16,385 bases of DNA, taken from contig JAQBVH010000006.1 of assembly GCA_027623615.1 (NCBI GenBank), positions 1-16,385 on the forward strand, given 5' to 3'. Below are positions 5,995 to 13,455 of the stretch, piece after piece. Source of the stretch: Planctomycetota bacterium. GTDB lineage: Bacteria; Planctomycetota; UBA1135; GCA-002686595. Below the pieces are notes generated by a model. It was not told the origin of the DNA and did no database searches. It saw nothing but the letters and a program-made list of their open reading frames with translations. The translations under genes and the position numbers were made by a program. Within the stretch, counting starts at the first letter, position 1; every line of letters starts with the position of its first letter.

Positions 5995-7653
5995 ATGCGA
6001 CACGGACTCCTCCTCGCCAGCCTGCTCTGCTCCGCTCCCCTGGCCGCCGCGCCCCTGTTCCAGGAAACCCTGGATCTCGAGGACATCAGGCGTCTCGTAG
6101 CGGAGCTCGAGACGGTCTCTCCGCGCAACCCGGGCTTCATCTACCCGCTCGACATCTCCATCGACCCCGATCCGGTGATCAACGCCGGCGCGGGCTACTA
6201 CTGGTTCGGGGAGGACAAGGCGAACAAGTACGCCCAGCTCGTCGTGAACCAGGGCTTGCTCGATGCCCCGGGCTGCAGCCTGGAGCGCCTGCGCGCGATC
6301 CTGGCCCACGAGATGGCCCACCTCGAGCTGGGCCACGCGCTGCACGAGTCCTACGAGGGCGACACGCTCCACGCCGTCACCCGCCAGCAGGAGCTCGAGG
6401 CCGATGCCCTGGGCTCGCGCTACCTCGAGCAGCTGGGCCACGACCGCGCCGAGATGGTCGACGCGATCCTGTGGCTCGGCACGGGCGAGGACCACAAGGC
6501 GATGCCCTGGATCACCTCCGTCTCGGGGGACCACGCGTCTCCGATCATGCGCGCCGCGTTGCTCGACCCGAGCGACAGCCGGCTGGCTGCGGTGGCCGAC
6601 TACGAGCACGGCCTGATGTACCTCGAGTGTGGTCAATACCTGGCGGCCGTGCCCTTCTTCGACCTCGCGGTCGAGAAGGCGCCCGAGCTGCGCGAGGCGT
6701 ACGTCATGGCCGCGCGCGCCTCCCTGCAGAACTACTACGAGCGCCTGCCGCTCAAGGTGCAGGAGGCGTGGCTGCGCCCGAACTTTGGCCCCATGCTGAC
6801 CGAGACCCACCTCCTCTCTGGCCGCAGCACGAAGATCCTGGACGCAGACCGTGAGCGCCACGCGGAGGCCATGCGCCGCATCGCCGCCATCCCCGTGGGC
6901 GACTACGGATCGATGAAGATGTTCCTCGAGGGGACCGCCATGGTCTTGCACCCCGACGGCGACGAGGACGTGATCCGCGCGGGCGGCGAGAAGCTGCGCA
7001 CCCTCTACCAGCTCCCGAAGCTCGACCTGGAGCCGGTCGAGCTGATCCGACACCGCCAGCGCTGCGCCAACAACCAGGCGATCGCGCTGCAGCGCCTGGG
7101 CCGCGTGGGAGAGGCGCGCGCGTTGCTCCTCGAGGAAATGAAGTCGATGCAGCTCCAGGTCCCGCCGATGGCCAACAACATCGGTGCCCTGCCGATCGCC
7201 GACATGAGCAGCGAGCAGATGCAGCTCGCCGCGCAGTTCCTCGAGTTCTATCTCACCCGGGTTCCGCCCCGCAGCGCCGGCTACGAGCGCGCCACGGACA
7301 CCTTCAACGCCCTGGTCGAGCGCCTCGGGATCCCGAAGATCGAGCTCGAGTCGCCCGAGGTCGTGTACCTGAGCGCGGTCGAGGCGCGGGTCGCAGGCCA
7401 GGAGGTCGGCCTCTTCGATTCGGCCAAGAGCCTGTCCGAGCTGCTCGGCGAGCCCAAGTTCGAGTCTCGGCCGATCGCGAAGTACCAGGACCTGGCCAAG
7501 CTGTCCTGGGGCGAGACCGGCGACGTCCTCGCCCTGGTCGAGCGCGGCCGCATCGTGCGCCTGTCGACCAAGCGCGTCGGAGACGCCATTCTGTTGCGCT
7601 CCGCCTACGAGGAGGTTCAGGGACAGTTCGAGGTGCGGGTCGGCATGACCTAA
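5995..7653 (+). CDS. Exported M48-like zinc metalloprotease with TPR-like middle, ending at a probable premature TAA
   Basis: 552 residues from the ATG at 5995. The signal peptide MRHGLLLASLLCSAPLAAAP fixes this start; the open frame extends 61 codons upstream through the divergent promoter but has no signal. The zinc site is ILAHEMAHLELGH (HExxH with His105, Glu106, His109) followed by RQQELEADALG (130-140), where Glu135 is the expected third ligand in the M48 EADxxG motif. Residues about 195-430 are helical and TPR-like (DYEHGLMYLECGQYLAAVPF, NNQAIALQRLGRVGEARALL), a known arrangement in BepA-type periplasmic proteases that act on outer-membrane assembly. The protein ends FEVRVGMT and stops at TAA, but the frame then continues with 58 protein-like codons to TGA at 7828. 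The domain is therefore interrupted, and the gene may be a recent pseudogene or contain a sequence error. Confidence 0.85.
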   Translation: MRHGLLLASLLCSAPLAAAPLFQETLDLEDIRRLVAELETVSPRNPGFIYPLDISIDPDPVINAGAGYYWFGEDKANKYAQLVVNQGLLDAPGCSLERLRAILAHEMAHLELGHALHESYEGDTLHAVTRQQELEADALGSRYLEQLGHDRAEMVDAILWLGTGEDHKAMPWITSVSGDHASPIMRAALLDPSDSRLAAVADYEHGLMYLECGQYLAAVPFFDLAVEKAPELREAYVMAARASLQNYYERLPLKVQEAWLRPNFGPMLTETHLLSGRSTKILDADRERHAEAMRRIAAIPVGDYGSMKMFLEGTAMVLHPDGDEDVIRAGGEKLRTLYQLPKLDLEPVELIRHRQRCANNQAIALQRLGRVGEARALLLEEMKSMQLQVPPMANNIGALPIADMSSEQMQLAAQFLEFYLTRVPPRSAGYERATDTFNALVERLGIPKIELESPEVVYLSAVEARVAGQEVGLFDSAKSLSELLGEPKFESRPIAKYQDLAKLSWGETGDVLALVERGRIVRLSTKRVGDAILLRSAYEEVQGQFEVRVGMT

Positions 7654-7830
7654 GCCCAGCTGCTCCAGGTGCTCGACCCCAAGGGAGACGGAGGCGTGCA
7701 CGCGCAAGTGACCTTGCTGGCGGGCCGCGCCTTCTTCGAGGCCTGGACCTACTACCCCGCCCTGAACTTCGGCGTCTTGTTCGAGGACGGTGTGGTCTCG
7801 GGCGTCACCGTGACGCAGATCAAGGGCTGA
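7654..7830 (+). pseudogene. In-frame C-terminal remainder of the M48-like protein after the TAA
   Basis: After TAA at 7651-7653 the same frame reads AQLLQVLDPKGDGG, then AQVTLLAGRAFFEAW, then YYPALNFGVLFEDGVVSGV and ends TVTQIKG before TGA (7828-7830). FEVRVGMT joined to AQLLQVLD gives the common pattern VGMTxAQLLxVL, followed by a Tyr-Tyr-Pro strand and a strand/turn/strand end, so the stop cuts one domain in two. No convincing start codon or Shine-Dalgarno would make this an independent gene. The terminator hairpin comes 22 bases after the TGA and 200 bases after the TAA. A single base change (for example TAC to TAA) would explain it. Confidence 0.75.
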
Positions 7831-7852
7831 GACACAGCAGAAGCGACCTCCC

Positions 7853-7885
7853 GGCCCCGCCTGTCTGGTCAAGACCGGCGGGGCC
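7853..7885 (+). terminator. Terminator-like hairpin between M48-like and CAP-domain genes
   Basis: GGCCCCGCC (7853-7861) pairs perfectly with GGCGGGGCC (7877-7885), with a further GGT/ACC pairing inside the loop. It starts 22 bases after the TGA at 7830. No T-run follows. It suggests that the next gene has its own promoter in the 64 bases before 7950, or that readthrough occurs. Confidence 0.6.
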
Positions 7886-7949
7886 GTCCACAATGCTCCG
7901 TCCGCACCCGCTCGTCTCACGAACCCGTCGTTCGAAACGGTCGTCACCA

Positions 7950-10232
7950 ATGATGCGTCTGGCCCTCCTGCTCCTCGCCTTCCTCACCTTCGCGCCGGCC
8001 TCCCTCGCGCAATCCGACGAGGAGATCAAGTTCAACCAGAAGCAGGCCAAGGAGCTGCACGGATACGCCGAGGACGCCCTCAAGGCCGGCTTCCCGCGCA
8101 TCGCCAAGCGCGTGTGGCTGATGCTGCTCTCCGAGTACGACCCCGACTTCGAGAAGGCGCGCAAGGCGCTGGGCTACGAGCGTGTCGGCGAGTCCTGGGC
8201 CCTCAACCCTACCTTCGTCTATCCGACCGAGGACAACCCCGACGCGAAGAAGGCCTCGAGCCTGCAGAAGGGCTGGGAGAGCCTCTCGAAGAAGGTCGCC
8301 GACGCGCACAGGCGCGAGGCGGAGAACTACCAGAAGGCGGGGCGGACCGACATGGCCCGCAAGCACTTCGAGAAGGTCATCTTCTTCGACGCGGAGGACG
8401 AGGACGCGCAGGTCTTCCTCAACCACAAGCCGGTCGAGGGCCTGACGGGAACCGACTTAGAGCAGACCCTCTACGAGCGCTCGAAGAAGATCGAGAAGAT
8501 CGTCGCCGAGCAGGCGCGCACCGACTACCAGGTCGAGGTCCTCGACGAGAGCGAGAAGCACCCCTTCCTCGAGAACGCCAAGGTCACCTACCGCAGCGTG
8601 CGCTCGGAGCACTTCACCGTGCGCGGCGACTTCGAGGTGGACCTGCTGGTCGAGGCGGCCAAGAACATGGAGCGCGCGATGCGCGTCATGGAGGTCGTGG
8701 CCGAGGGCTACACCGGCTTCTCCCCCGACCCGGCCCGCTGGATCAGCGACAACTCGCACTTCCAGGACAAGGACAGCTACGTCCAGATCCTCAAGGCCAA
8801 CGCGGACTTGATGACGGCCGAGTCCCTGGCCTTCCGCATCGAGCACACCCGCGCCTCGGCACTGATCCAGCAGGGCACGGCCCTGGGCATCGGCGCGCCG
8901 CTCAACGAGCAGGGCGTCTACGACTCGGCCGTGCGCAGCGTGGCCCAGTCCTACTCGGGCCTGCGCACGCCCGCCTTGCGCGAGGGCATCGGCCACACGA
9001 TCGTGGGCATGATGTTCAACAACAACCGCCAGTTCATCGTCGACCGCAGGGAGCAGCTGCGCACGACGACCGGTGAGGAGGACATCGAGCGCTTCTCGCC
9101 CAACATGGACACCTGGAAGGACCTGGCCCTCGAGGCCGCCTGGAAGCTGTCCGAGGGCACGCCCGCCGCCAACCTGCCGCTGATCACCGCGGACAAGTTT
9201 CCGGACGACGCGCGCATCAAGTCCTGGTCCTTCGTCGACTACCTGGTGCGGCGCGACCCAACCCTGATGCACGCGCTGGACAAGCTCACGGACCAGCGCC
9301 ACCCGCTCAAGGTCGAGAGCCAGTTCGCCGAGGAGAACGACGTCACCCTCGCGCAGCTCGAGAAGGAGTGGAAGGACTTCTGGACCGAGGCCAGCCCGGT
9401 CCTCAAGGCGATCAAGAACAACACGCCGCCCCTCGCGACGGTCAACAAGGACGTCGCGAAGTGGCTCGAGGCGTTCAACAAGGAGCGCAAGGAGCGCGGC
9501 GTGACCGAGGTCACCTGGAGCGCCGACTACTCGGGCCGTTGCCGCGAGCACGTGCAGTACCTCATCACCAACGAGGAGGAGCGCGGCCCCGACAAGCTGC
9601 AGGGCCAGAACCCCGAGCTCGAGGGAGGCTCCCACCTGGGCCACATGTTCGCGCAGATGGCCCTCGTCTCTGCGCCCGCGCCGAAGAAGCCCAAGGACCT
9701 CTTCAACGACTGGATGCACGTCCCGGGCTACCGCGACGCGCTGATCAACCAGAGCCTGCGCACGATCGGCCTCTACTACGAGGACGACGTCCTGGTCGTC
9801 GACGCGATCCGCGGCCTCGGCCGCGCGCCCGAGGGCAAGGGCGGCTACGCCGTCTACCCCTCTAACACCCGCGACGCGATCCCGACCTCGATCGAGATCA
9901 GCCAGCTCAGCAGCGAGGTGCGGCGCCTCTTCGAGAACGCCGGCCACACGGACCTCGAGGAGGTCGGCTACCCGATCAGCCTGCACCACTTCGGCAACGG
10001 CGGCCTGCCCGGCAACCGCGACAGTTACAAGTGCGTGATCCGCGTCCAGGGCGAGGAGGTCGAGGGCCTGATGCACATCGCCGACGGCGGCGGCAACCGC
10101 CGCACCTCGGCCCCGGGCATGGTCGTCTTCTACCCCCTCAAGCCCTTGCGCAAGGGCATGGAGCACGAGGTCGTCTGGACCTTCGAGTACGAGCGCGGCA
10201 CGGCGCGTACGGCGATCAAGTTCAACACTTGA
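7950..10232 (+). CDS. Exported protein with degenerate peptidase-MA-like domain and C-terminal CAP/SCP domain
   Basis: 760 residues. The start is set by the signal peptide MMRLALLLLAFLTFAPASLAQ; the second ATG (7953) is equally possible, and no Shine-Dalgarno is evident. Residues about 20-110 are helical repeats ending in LGYERVGESWALNP, a pattern common in planctomycete exported proteins. Near residue 225 the block RSEHFTVRGDF starts a region like peptidase-MA/DUF1570-type domains, but at about 344 the usual HExxH is replaced by REGIGHTIVGMM, so peptidase activity is unlikely. Residues about 500-625 (WLEAFNKERKERGVTEVTWS, CREHVQYLI, GGSHLGHMFAQMA, MHVPGYRDALINQSLRTIGL) form a CAP/SCP (PR-1-like) domain, whose bacterial members are exported and mostly of unknown function. 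The end (YPSNTRDAIP, VGYPISLHHFG) is a beta-sandwich often following CAP domains in planctomycetes. Confidence 0.87.
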   Translation: MMRLALLLLAFLTFAPASLAQSDEEIKFNQKQAKELHGYAEDALKAGFPRIAKRVWLMLLSEYDPDFEKARKALGYERVGESWALNPTFVYPTEDNPDAKKASSLQKGWESLSKKVADAHRREAENYQKAGRTDMARKHFEKVIFFDAEDEDAQVFLNHKPVEGLTGTDLEQTLYERSKKIEKIVAEQARTDYQVEVLDESEKHPFLENAKVTYRSVRSEHFTVRGDFEVDLLVEAAKNMERAMRVMEVVAEGYTGFSPDPARWISDNSHFQDKDSYVQILKANADLMTAESLAFRIEHTRASALIQQGTALGIGAPLNEQGVYDSAVRSVAQSYSGLRTPALREGIGHTIVGMMFNNNRQFIVDRREQLRTTTGEEDIERFSPNMDTWKDLALEAAWKLSEGTPAANLPLITADKFPDDARIKSWSFVDYLVRRDPTLMHALDKLTDQRHPLKVESQFAEENDVTLAQLEKEWKDFWTEASPVLKAIKNNTPPLATVNKDVAKWLEAFNKERKERGVTEVTWSADYSGRCREHVQYLITNEEERGPDKLQGQNPELEGGSHLGHMFAQMALVSAPAPKKPKDLFNDWMHVPGYRDALINQSLRTIGLYYEDDVLVVDAIRGLGRAPEGKGGYAVYPSNTRDAIPTSIEISQLSSEVRRLFENAGHTDLEEVGYPISLHHFGNGGLPGNRDSYKCVIRVQGEEVEGLMHIADGGGNRRTSAPGMVVFYPLKPLRKGMEHEVVWTFEYERGTARTAIKFNT

Positions 10233-10249
10233 TGCAAGCCTGGTTGAAG

Positions 10250-10285
10250 ACCGGCCCTCCGTCGCGCGAGCAGCGGGGGGCCGGT
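10250..10285. terminator. Hairpin between convergent CAP-domain and SPFH genes
   Basis: ACCGGCCC pairs with GGGCCGGT around a 20-base loop that can pair further (CCG/CGG). It lies 17 bases after the TGA of the plus-strand gene and about 50 bases after the TGA of the convergent minus-strand gene, so it may end both transcripts. No clear T-run lies on either side. Confidence 0.55.
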
Positions 10286-10335
10286 TCGTGTTCGGGACAT
10301 GGCAGCGTGGTCGACCGGGGGGTCCCGGCTCGAGG

Positions 10336-11214
10336 TCACGACGGAACTGAGGTCCACTCCTGGTTCGAGCTCCCGGCCGAGAGAAGGCCGTGGAAGCTCG
10401 CCGGCAAGTACACCTTGTCCGCAGGGTTCTTGCTGATCTCTGCGTAGCCGGCGATGACCTTCTGAGCCAGCAAGAGCTGGACCGCAGCCTCGGGTCCAAC
10501 GACAGGAGCGAGTGCTCCGAGGAAGGCTGACTCCGCGGTAGCCCGGATCTCCATTGCCTTGGCTTCTCCTTCCGCACGAATCACACCAGCGTCTCGCTCT
10601 GAAGATGCAAGCGTGATCCGCGCTTCGGCCGACCCGGTCGAGCGCAGCACCTCAGCCCGCGCGGACCGCTCAGCCTCCATCTGCTGACGCATCGCATCGG
10701 CGGTCTGTTCGTCGTAGACGATCTCCTGAATATCGACTCGAGTGAGCTCGACCCCCCACTTCTCCATCGTGGGCGCAAGCTGGGTGGCGATGCTGCGACT
10801 GATTTGATCACGTTGACCAAGCAGCTCGTCGAGCGTCGCGCGACCGATCTCAGACCGAAGCGCGTTGAGCGCCGTGTCGTGGACGGAGCGCGGGAGGTGG
10901 TCAACCTTGTACAGGGCCTGCTGTGCCTTCTTGATTCGCCAATAGACCGAGGCATCGACGTGAGCGAGGGTCACGTTGTCCTTGGTCTGGCACTGCCGAG
11001 CCGGCGTGTCCGTTTGCTGCTCGGACAGCTCGATGAAGACGGCCTCCTTGTTGGCGGTGTCCGCCCAATCCAAGTCGACTCGTCTGATCTTGTCGAGGAT
11101 GGGCACCTTGAAGGACAGTCCCGCGGTCCTCGTCGCGTGGTACCTGCCGAGTCTCTCAATTAGAACAACGTGGTTCTGGGGAACGGTGAACGCAAACCCG
11201 AAGAATGTGTGCAT
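10336..11214 (-). CDS. SPFH/band 7 (stomatin-like) protein, unusual composition
   Basis: 292 residues; the start is firm, with AGGAGG 5 bases before the ATG. The N-terminus FTVPQNHVVLIERLGRYHAT followed by GLSFKVPILDKIRRVDLDW is the classic start of the stomatin/SPFH domain. TDTPARQCQTKDNVTLAHVDASVYWRI, VHDTALNALRSEIGRATLDELL and VELTRVDIQEI continue it to about residue 165. A charged coiled-coil (AMRQQMEAERSARAEVLRST, later VIRAEGEAKAMEIRATAES) and a C-terminal oligomerisation segment (AVQLLLAQKVIAGYAEISK) follow. Family members form large oligomeric rings on membranes and control protease or membrane-domain organisation. Most have an N-terminal membrane helix; here only about eight hydrophobic residues (FFGFAFTV) precede the domain. 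No NfeD-type partner is adjacent. Codons such as ACA, TTT, CTA, ATT, AGA and AGG near the start are rarer in the neighbours, suggesting transfer. Confidence 0.92.
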   Translation of the reverse strand: MHTFFGFAFTVPQNHVVLIERLGRYHATRTAGLSFKVPILDKIRRVDLDWADTANKEAVFIELSEQQTDTPARQCQTKDNVTLAHVDASVYWRIKKAQQALYKVDHLPRSVHDTALNALRSEIGRATLDELLGQRDQISRSIATQLAPTMEKWGVELTRVDIQEIVYDEQTADAMRQQMEAERSARAEVLRSTGSAEARITLASSERDAGVIRAEGEAKAMEIRATAESAFLGALAPVVGPEAAVQLLLAQKVIAGYAEISKNPADKVYLPASFHGLLSAGSSNQEWTSVPS

Positions 11215-11219
11215 GACGG

Positions 11220-11225
11220 CCTCCT
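11220..11225 (-). promoter_or_regulatory. Perfect Shine-Dalgarno of the SPFH gene
   Basis: AGGAGG on the minus strand, 5 bases before the ATG at 11214. It decides the start and shows that the missing N-terminal membrane helix is not caused by a wrong start choice. Most other genes in this window have no recognisable Shine-Dalgarno. Confidence 0.75.
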
Positions 11226-11363
11226 CGCCTGTGTTTGGCGGATCGTCGTTGGAAGGATCGAACTCCCTACAATGCCAGTCGCGCTCGAAAGCGAGAGCTA
11301 AATTCCGACCGGGTCACGCCACGCTCGCTCACCCAGTGCCGAATCAGGGTTCTCGTTGGAGGC

Positions 11364-12221
11364 CTACTTCACCGACTCGTTGAACTCCGCCCGCTCCGCG
11401 CACAGCTCGAGCACGCGGGACTGATAGCGCAGGAGGTAGATCGTCCGGTTGCGCGTGCTCAGGAGGAGGTGCTGGAGCTTGGCCTCGTAGTTCGCGTACT
11501 GGGCGCCCGCCTTGTGGACGGTGTCCAGGATCACGTCGAGCTGCTCCATCATCGGCTTGAGCCGGACGTAGGTGCGGTAGTGGGGCTTGAGGTTCTTCTC
11601 CATGGCCTTGTGGACCTTGGAGATGCGCTCGGTCGGCTCGAGGGCCTCGAGGTAGGCGAGCGCCTCGGCCAGCCCCTCCTGCACCTTGACGATTTCCTTG
11701 AGCTTGACCTCGCTCGGGGACTTCTTCTTGAAGCGCAGCGTGGGCAGCTTGCCCTCGCCCTCACAGACCAGGCACTCGAAGCGACCCTGCTTCTTGCAGC
11801 CGGTGCACTTGACGACGTTCTCGACGCCCTCCGGGGTGCTCGTCTTGAACTCGCCGAAGCCGGCGCACTGACCGCAGTCGAACCAGCCGCTGCCGGCGCA
11901 GAAGGGGCAGGGCAAGGCCTCCAGCGGGTCGTGCAGCTTCCCGCTGCCGGTGCAGGTGCGGCACGGCGCGGTCTTCTTGCCGGAGCACTCGGTGCAGCTC
12001 GGCATCTCGACGCCGTTGCAGCCCGCGCAGGTGTTCACGCCGCGCCCCTTGCAGGCCGGACACTCGTGGTCGTACGGGACCCACTGCTTGAGCCCGTCCT
12101 CGTCGAGCACCGTCTCCCGCTCGATCTCGATCTCGGGGATCTTCTCGAGAAGCTGCGCGTTGGCGAGCGAACCCAGGGAAACGATCAGGGTCAGGGCGAG
12201 GAGGTGGCGCATCCAGGACAT
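11364..12221 (-). CDS. Exported protein with DnaJ-type zinc-finger repeats (no J domain)
   Basis: 285 residues from 12221, or 282 from the in-frame ATG at 12212. Residues 4-22 (MRHLLALTLIVSLGSLANA) are a signal peptide, so the protein is exported. Eight CxxC pairs lie between residues 54 and 153: CPAC, CAGC, CTEC, CRTC, CPFC, CGQC, CTGC and CLVC. Most are spaced 11 residues apart and followed by G-x-G (CPACKGRG, CRTCTGSG, CPFCAGSG, CGQCAGFG, CLVCEGEG). This is the pattern of the DnaJ cysteine-rich domain, which binds two zinc ions with four motifs; eight motifs would allow about four sites. Residues about 165-285 are helical and charged, without recognisable domains. There is no J domain and no HPD motif, so it is not a DnaJ co-chaperone. 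It starts 37 bases after the oxidoreductase gene and may be on the same transcript. Function unknown. Confidence 0.85.
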   Translation of the reverse strand: MSWMRHLLALTLIVSLGSLANAQLLEKIPEIEIERETVLDEDGLKQWVPYDHECPACKGRGVNTCAGCNGVEMPSCTECSGKKTAPCRTCTGSGKLHDPLEALPCPFCAGSGWFDCGQCAGFGEFKTSTPEGVENVVKCTGCKKQGRFECLVCEGEGKLPTLRFKKKSPSEVKLKEIVKVQEGLAEALAYLEALEPTERISKVHKAMEKNLKPHYRTYVRLKPMMEQLDVILDTVHKAGAQYANYEAKLQHLLLSTRNRTIYLLRYQSRVLELCAERAEFNESVK

Positions 12222-12258
12222 GCGGCCAGCCTACCCCAGACCGCGGAACACGAGGCAA

Positions 12259-13455
12259 TCAGTCCAGGCTGATCCGCCGGCCCTCAGCCGCCGACACGTA
12301 GGCGCTGTAGATCACCTTGGTGACCTCGAGGCCGAGCAGGCCGTCCGAGGCCGCGGGGCGTCCCTGCGCCACCGCCTGGGCAAAGTCCGCGCACATGGCC
12401 AGGTGGCCCGACGACCAGTCCTCGTTCGGGATGGCGTAGTTCCAGCCCGCCTGGGTGCTGGCCTTCTCCATGACGTACTCGTCCCCGAAGGCGCCGTCGC
12501 TGGCCGCGTAGGTGCGCAGCATGTCGTGCGGCGAGAGGTTGCACTTGAGGTGCCCGGTCGAGGCCATGATCTCGAGCTTGCTCTCCATCCCGCCCAGCTG
12601 GTTGTCCGAGCCGTAGGCCACGCCGCGGGTGCCGTCGGAGAAGTGAATCAGCGCGCAGCCCCAGTTCTCGACGTCGACCCAACCGGTCGCGATCGTCGGC
12701 GTCGCACCGCGCGCAGCCGGCACGGACAGGTCGGCGACCTCCGCCGTCACGGCCACCGGGCGGATCGGCTGCCCGTCGCGGGCCACCCCCTCCGCGCGCT
12801 TCAGCGCGATCATCGCGCCGATCGGGTGCGCCGCGAGGCGGATCAACGCGCCGCCGCCGTTGTAGCGCCACAGGCGCGAGTAGGGCGTGTGCGAGCCCGA
12901 GTGGCTCTCCCAGCCGCGGAGCTCGAGGGCGACCGCGTCACCTGCACGCAACAGCTCGCCCGCACGCCGGATCGCCGGCGCGTGGACCCAGTTCTCGCCG
13001 TACATGAGCTGCACACCCGCGCTCGCGCAGGCGTCGACCATGGCCTGGGCGTCGGCCACCGCCAGCTCGAGCATCTGCGCGCGCGGCGTGGCCGAGACGT
13101 CCGCGTCGCTCGCGTCCTCGGCCAGGTCCTGGCCCACGTAGGCCGTCAACGGCTTCGTGCAGGCCACGTGCTTGCCGGCTGCCGCGGCGCGCTCGGTGAA
13201 CGGGCGGTGCAGGTGGTTGGGCACGCACAGGTCGACGAGGTGCACGTCGTCCCGGGCCAGGAGCTCGTCCAGGTCCGCGCAGGTGTTGGCCACCTGGTGC
13301 TGGTCGGCGAAGGCCTGGGCCTTCTCCTGGGTGCGGGAGCAGACGGCGACGAGGCGCGCGTCCACGCCACCGACGTTGGAGTAGCAGCGGGCGCGGGTCT
13401 GGGCCAGGAAGCCGGCGCCGACCAGGCCGACGCCGACGGATGCGGGAGCGCTCAT
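12259..13455 (-). CDS. Gfo/Idh/MocA family NAD(P)-dependent oxidoreductase
   Basis: 398 residues, a usual length. The start ATG at 13455 overlaps the stop of the upstream nucleotidyltransferase gene (ATGA), and the Rossmann motif GVGLVGAGFLAQ (8-19) begins right after it. DLCVPNHLHRPF (75-86) and ACTKPL (98-103, Lys101 in the place of the usual EKP motif) continue the nucleotide-binding half. YGENWVHAPAIRRA and GGGALIRLAAHPIGAMI (200-216, His210 as the likely catalytic histidine) belong to the C-terminal alpha/beta half. A charged insert (DLAEDASDADVSATPRA) lies in the linker. No signal peptide, so cytoplasmic. The family oxidises or reduces hydroxyl groups of sugars, inositols and nucleotide sugars; the substrate is unknown. 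Coupling to the nucleotidyltransferase gene points to nucleotide-sugar or polyol metabolism. Confidence 0.92.
   Translation of the reverse strand: MSAPASVGVGLVGAGFLAQTRARCYSNVGGVDARLVAVCSRTQEKAQAFADQHQVANTCADLDELLARDDVHLVDLCVPNHLHRPFTERAAAAGKHVACTKPLTAYVGQDLAEDASDADVSATPRAQMLELAVADAQAMVDACASAGVQLMYGENWVHAPAIRRAGELLRAGDAVALELRGWESHSGSHTPYSRLWRYNGGGALIRLAAHPIGAMIALKRAEGVARDGQPIRPVAVTAEVADLSVPAARGATPTIATGWVDVENWGCALIHFSDGTRGVAYGSDNQLGGMESKLEIMASTGHLKCNLSPHDMLRTYAASDGAFGDEYVMEKASTQAGWNYAIPNEDWSSGHLAMCADFAQAVAQGRPAASDGLLGLEVTKVIYSAYVSAAEGRRISLD

Noticed and set aside
5884..7950. Long minus-strand open frame (688 codons) opposite the M48-like gene
   Set aside because: Antisense shadow: low-complexity Leu/Val/Arg/Gln-rich translation without motifs, while the plus strand has HExxH and a signal peptide.
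8457..10577. Long minus-strand open frame (706 codons) opposite the CAP-domain gene
   Set aside because: Antisense shadow produced by high GC; the plus strand carries the signal peptide and CAP motifs. It would also overlap the SPFH gene.
11282..11296. Small hairpin (CTCG/CGAG) in the gap between zinc-finger and SPFH genes
   Set aside because: Only a 4-bp stem with alternative pairings; no better than chance.
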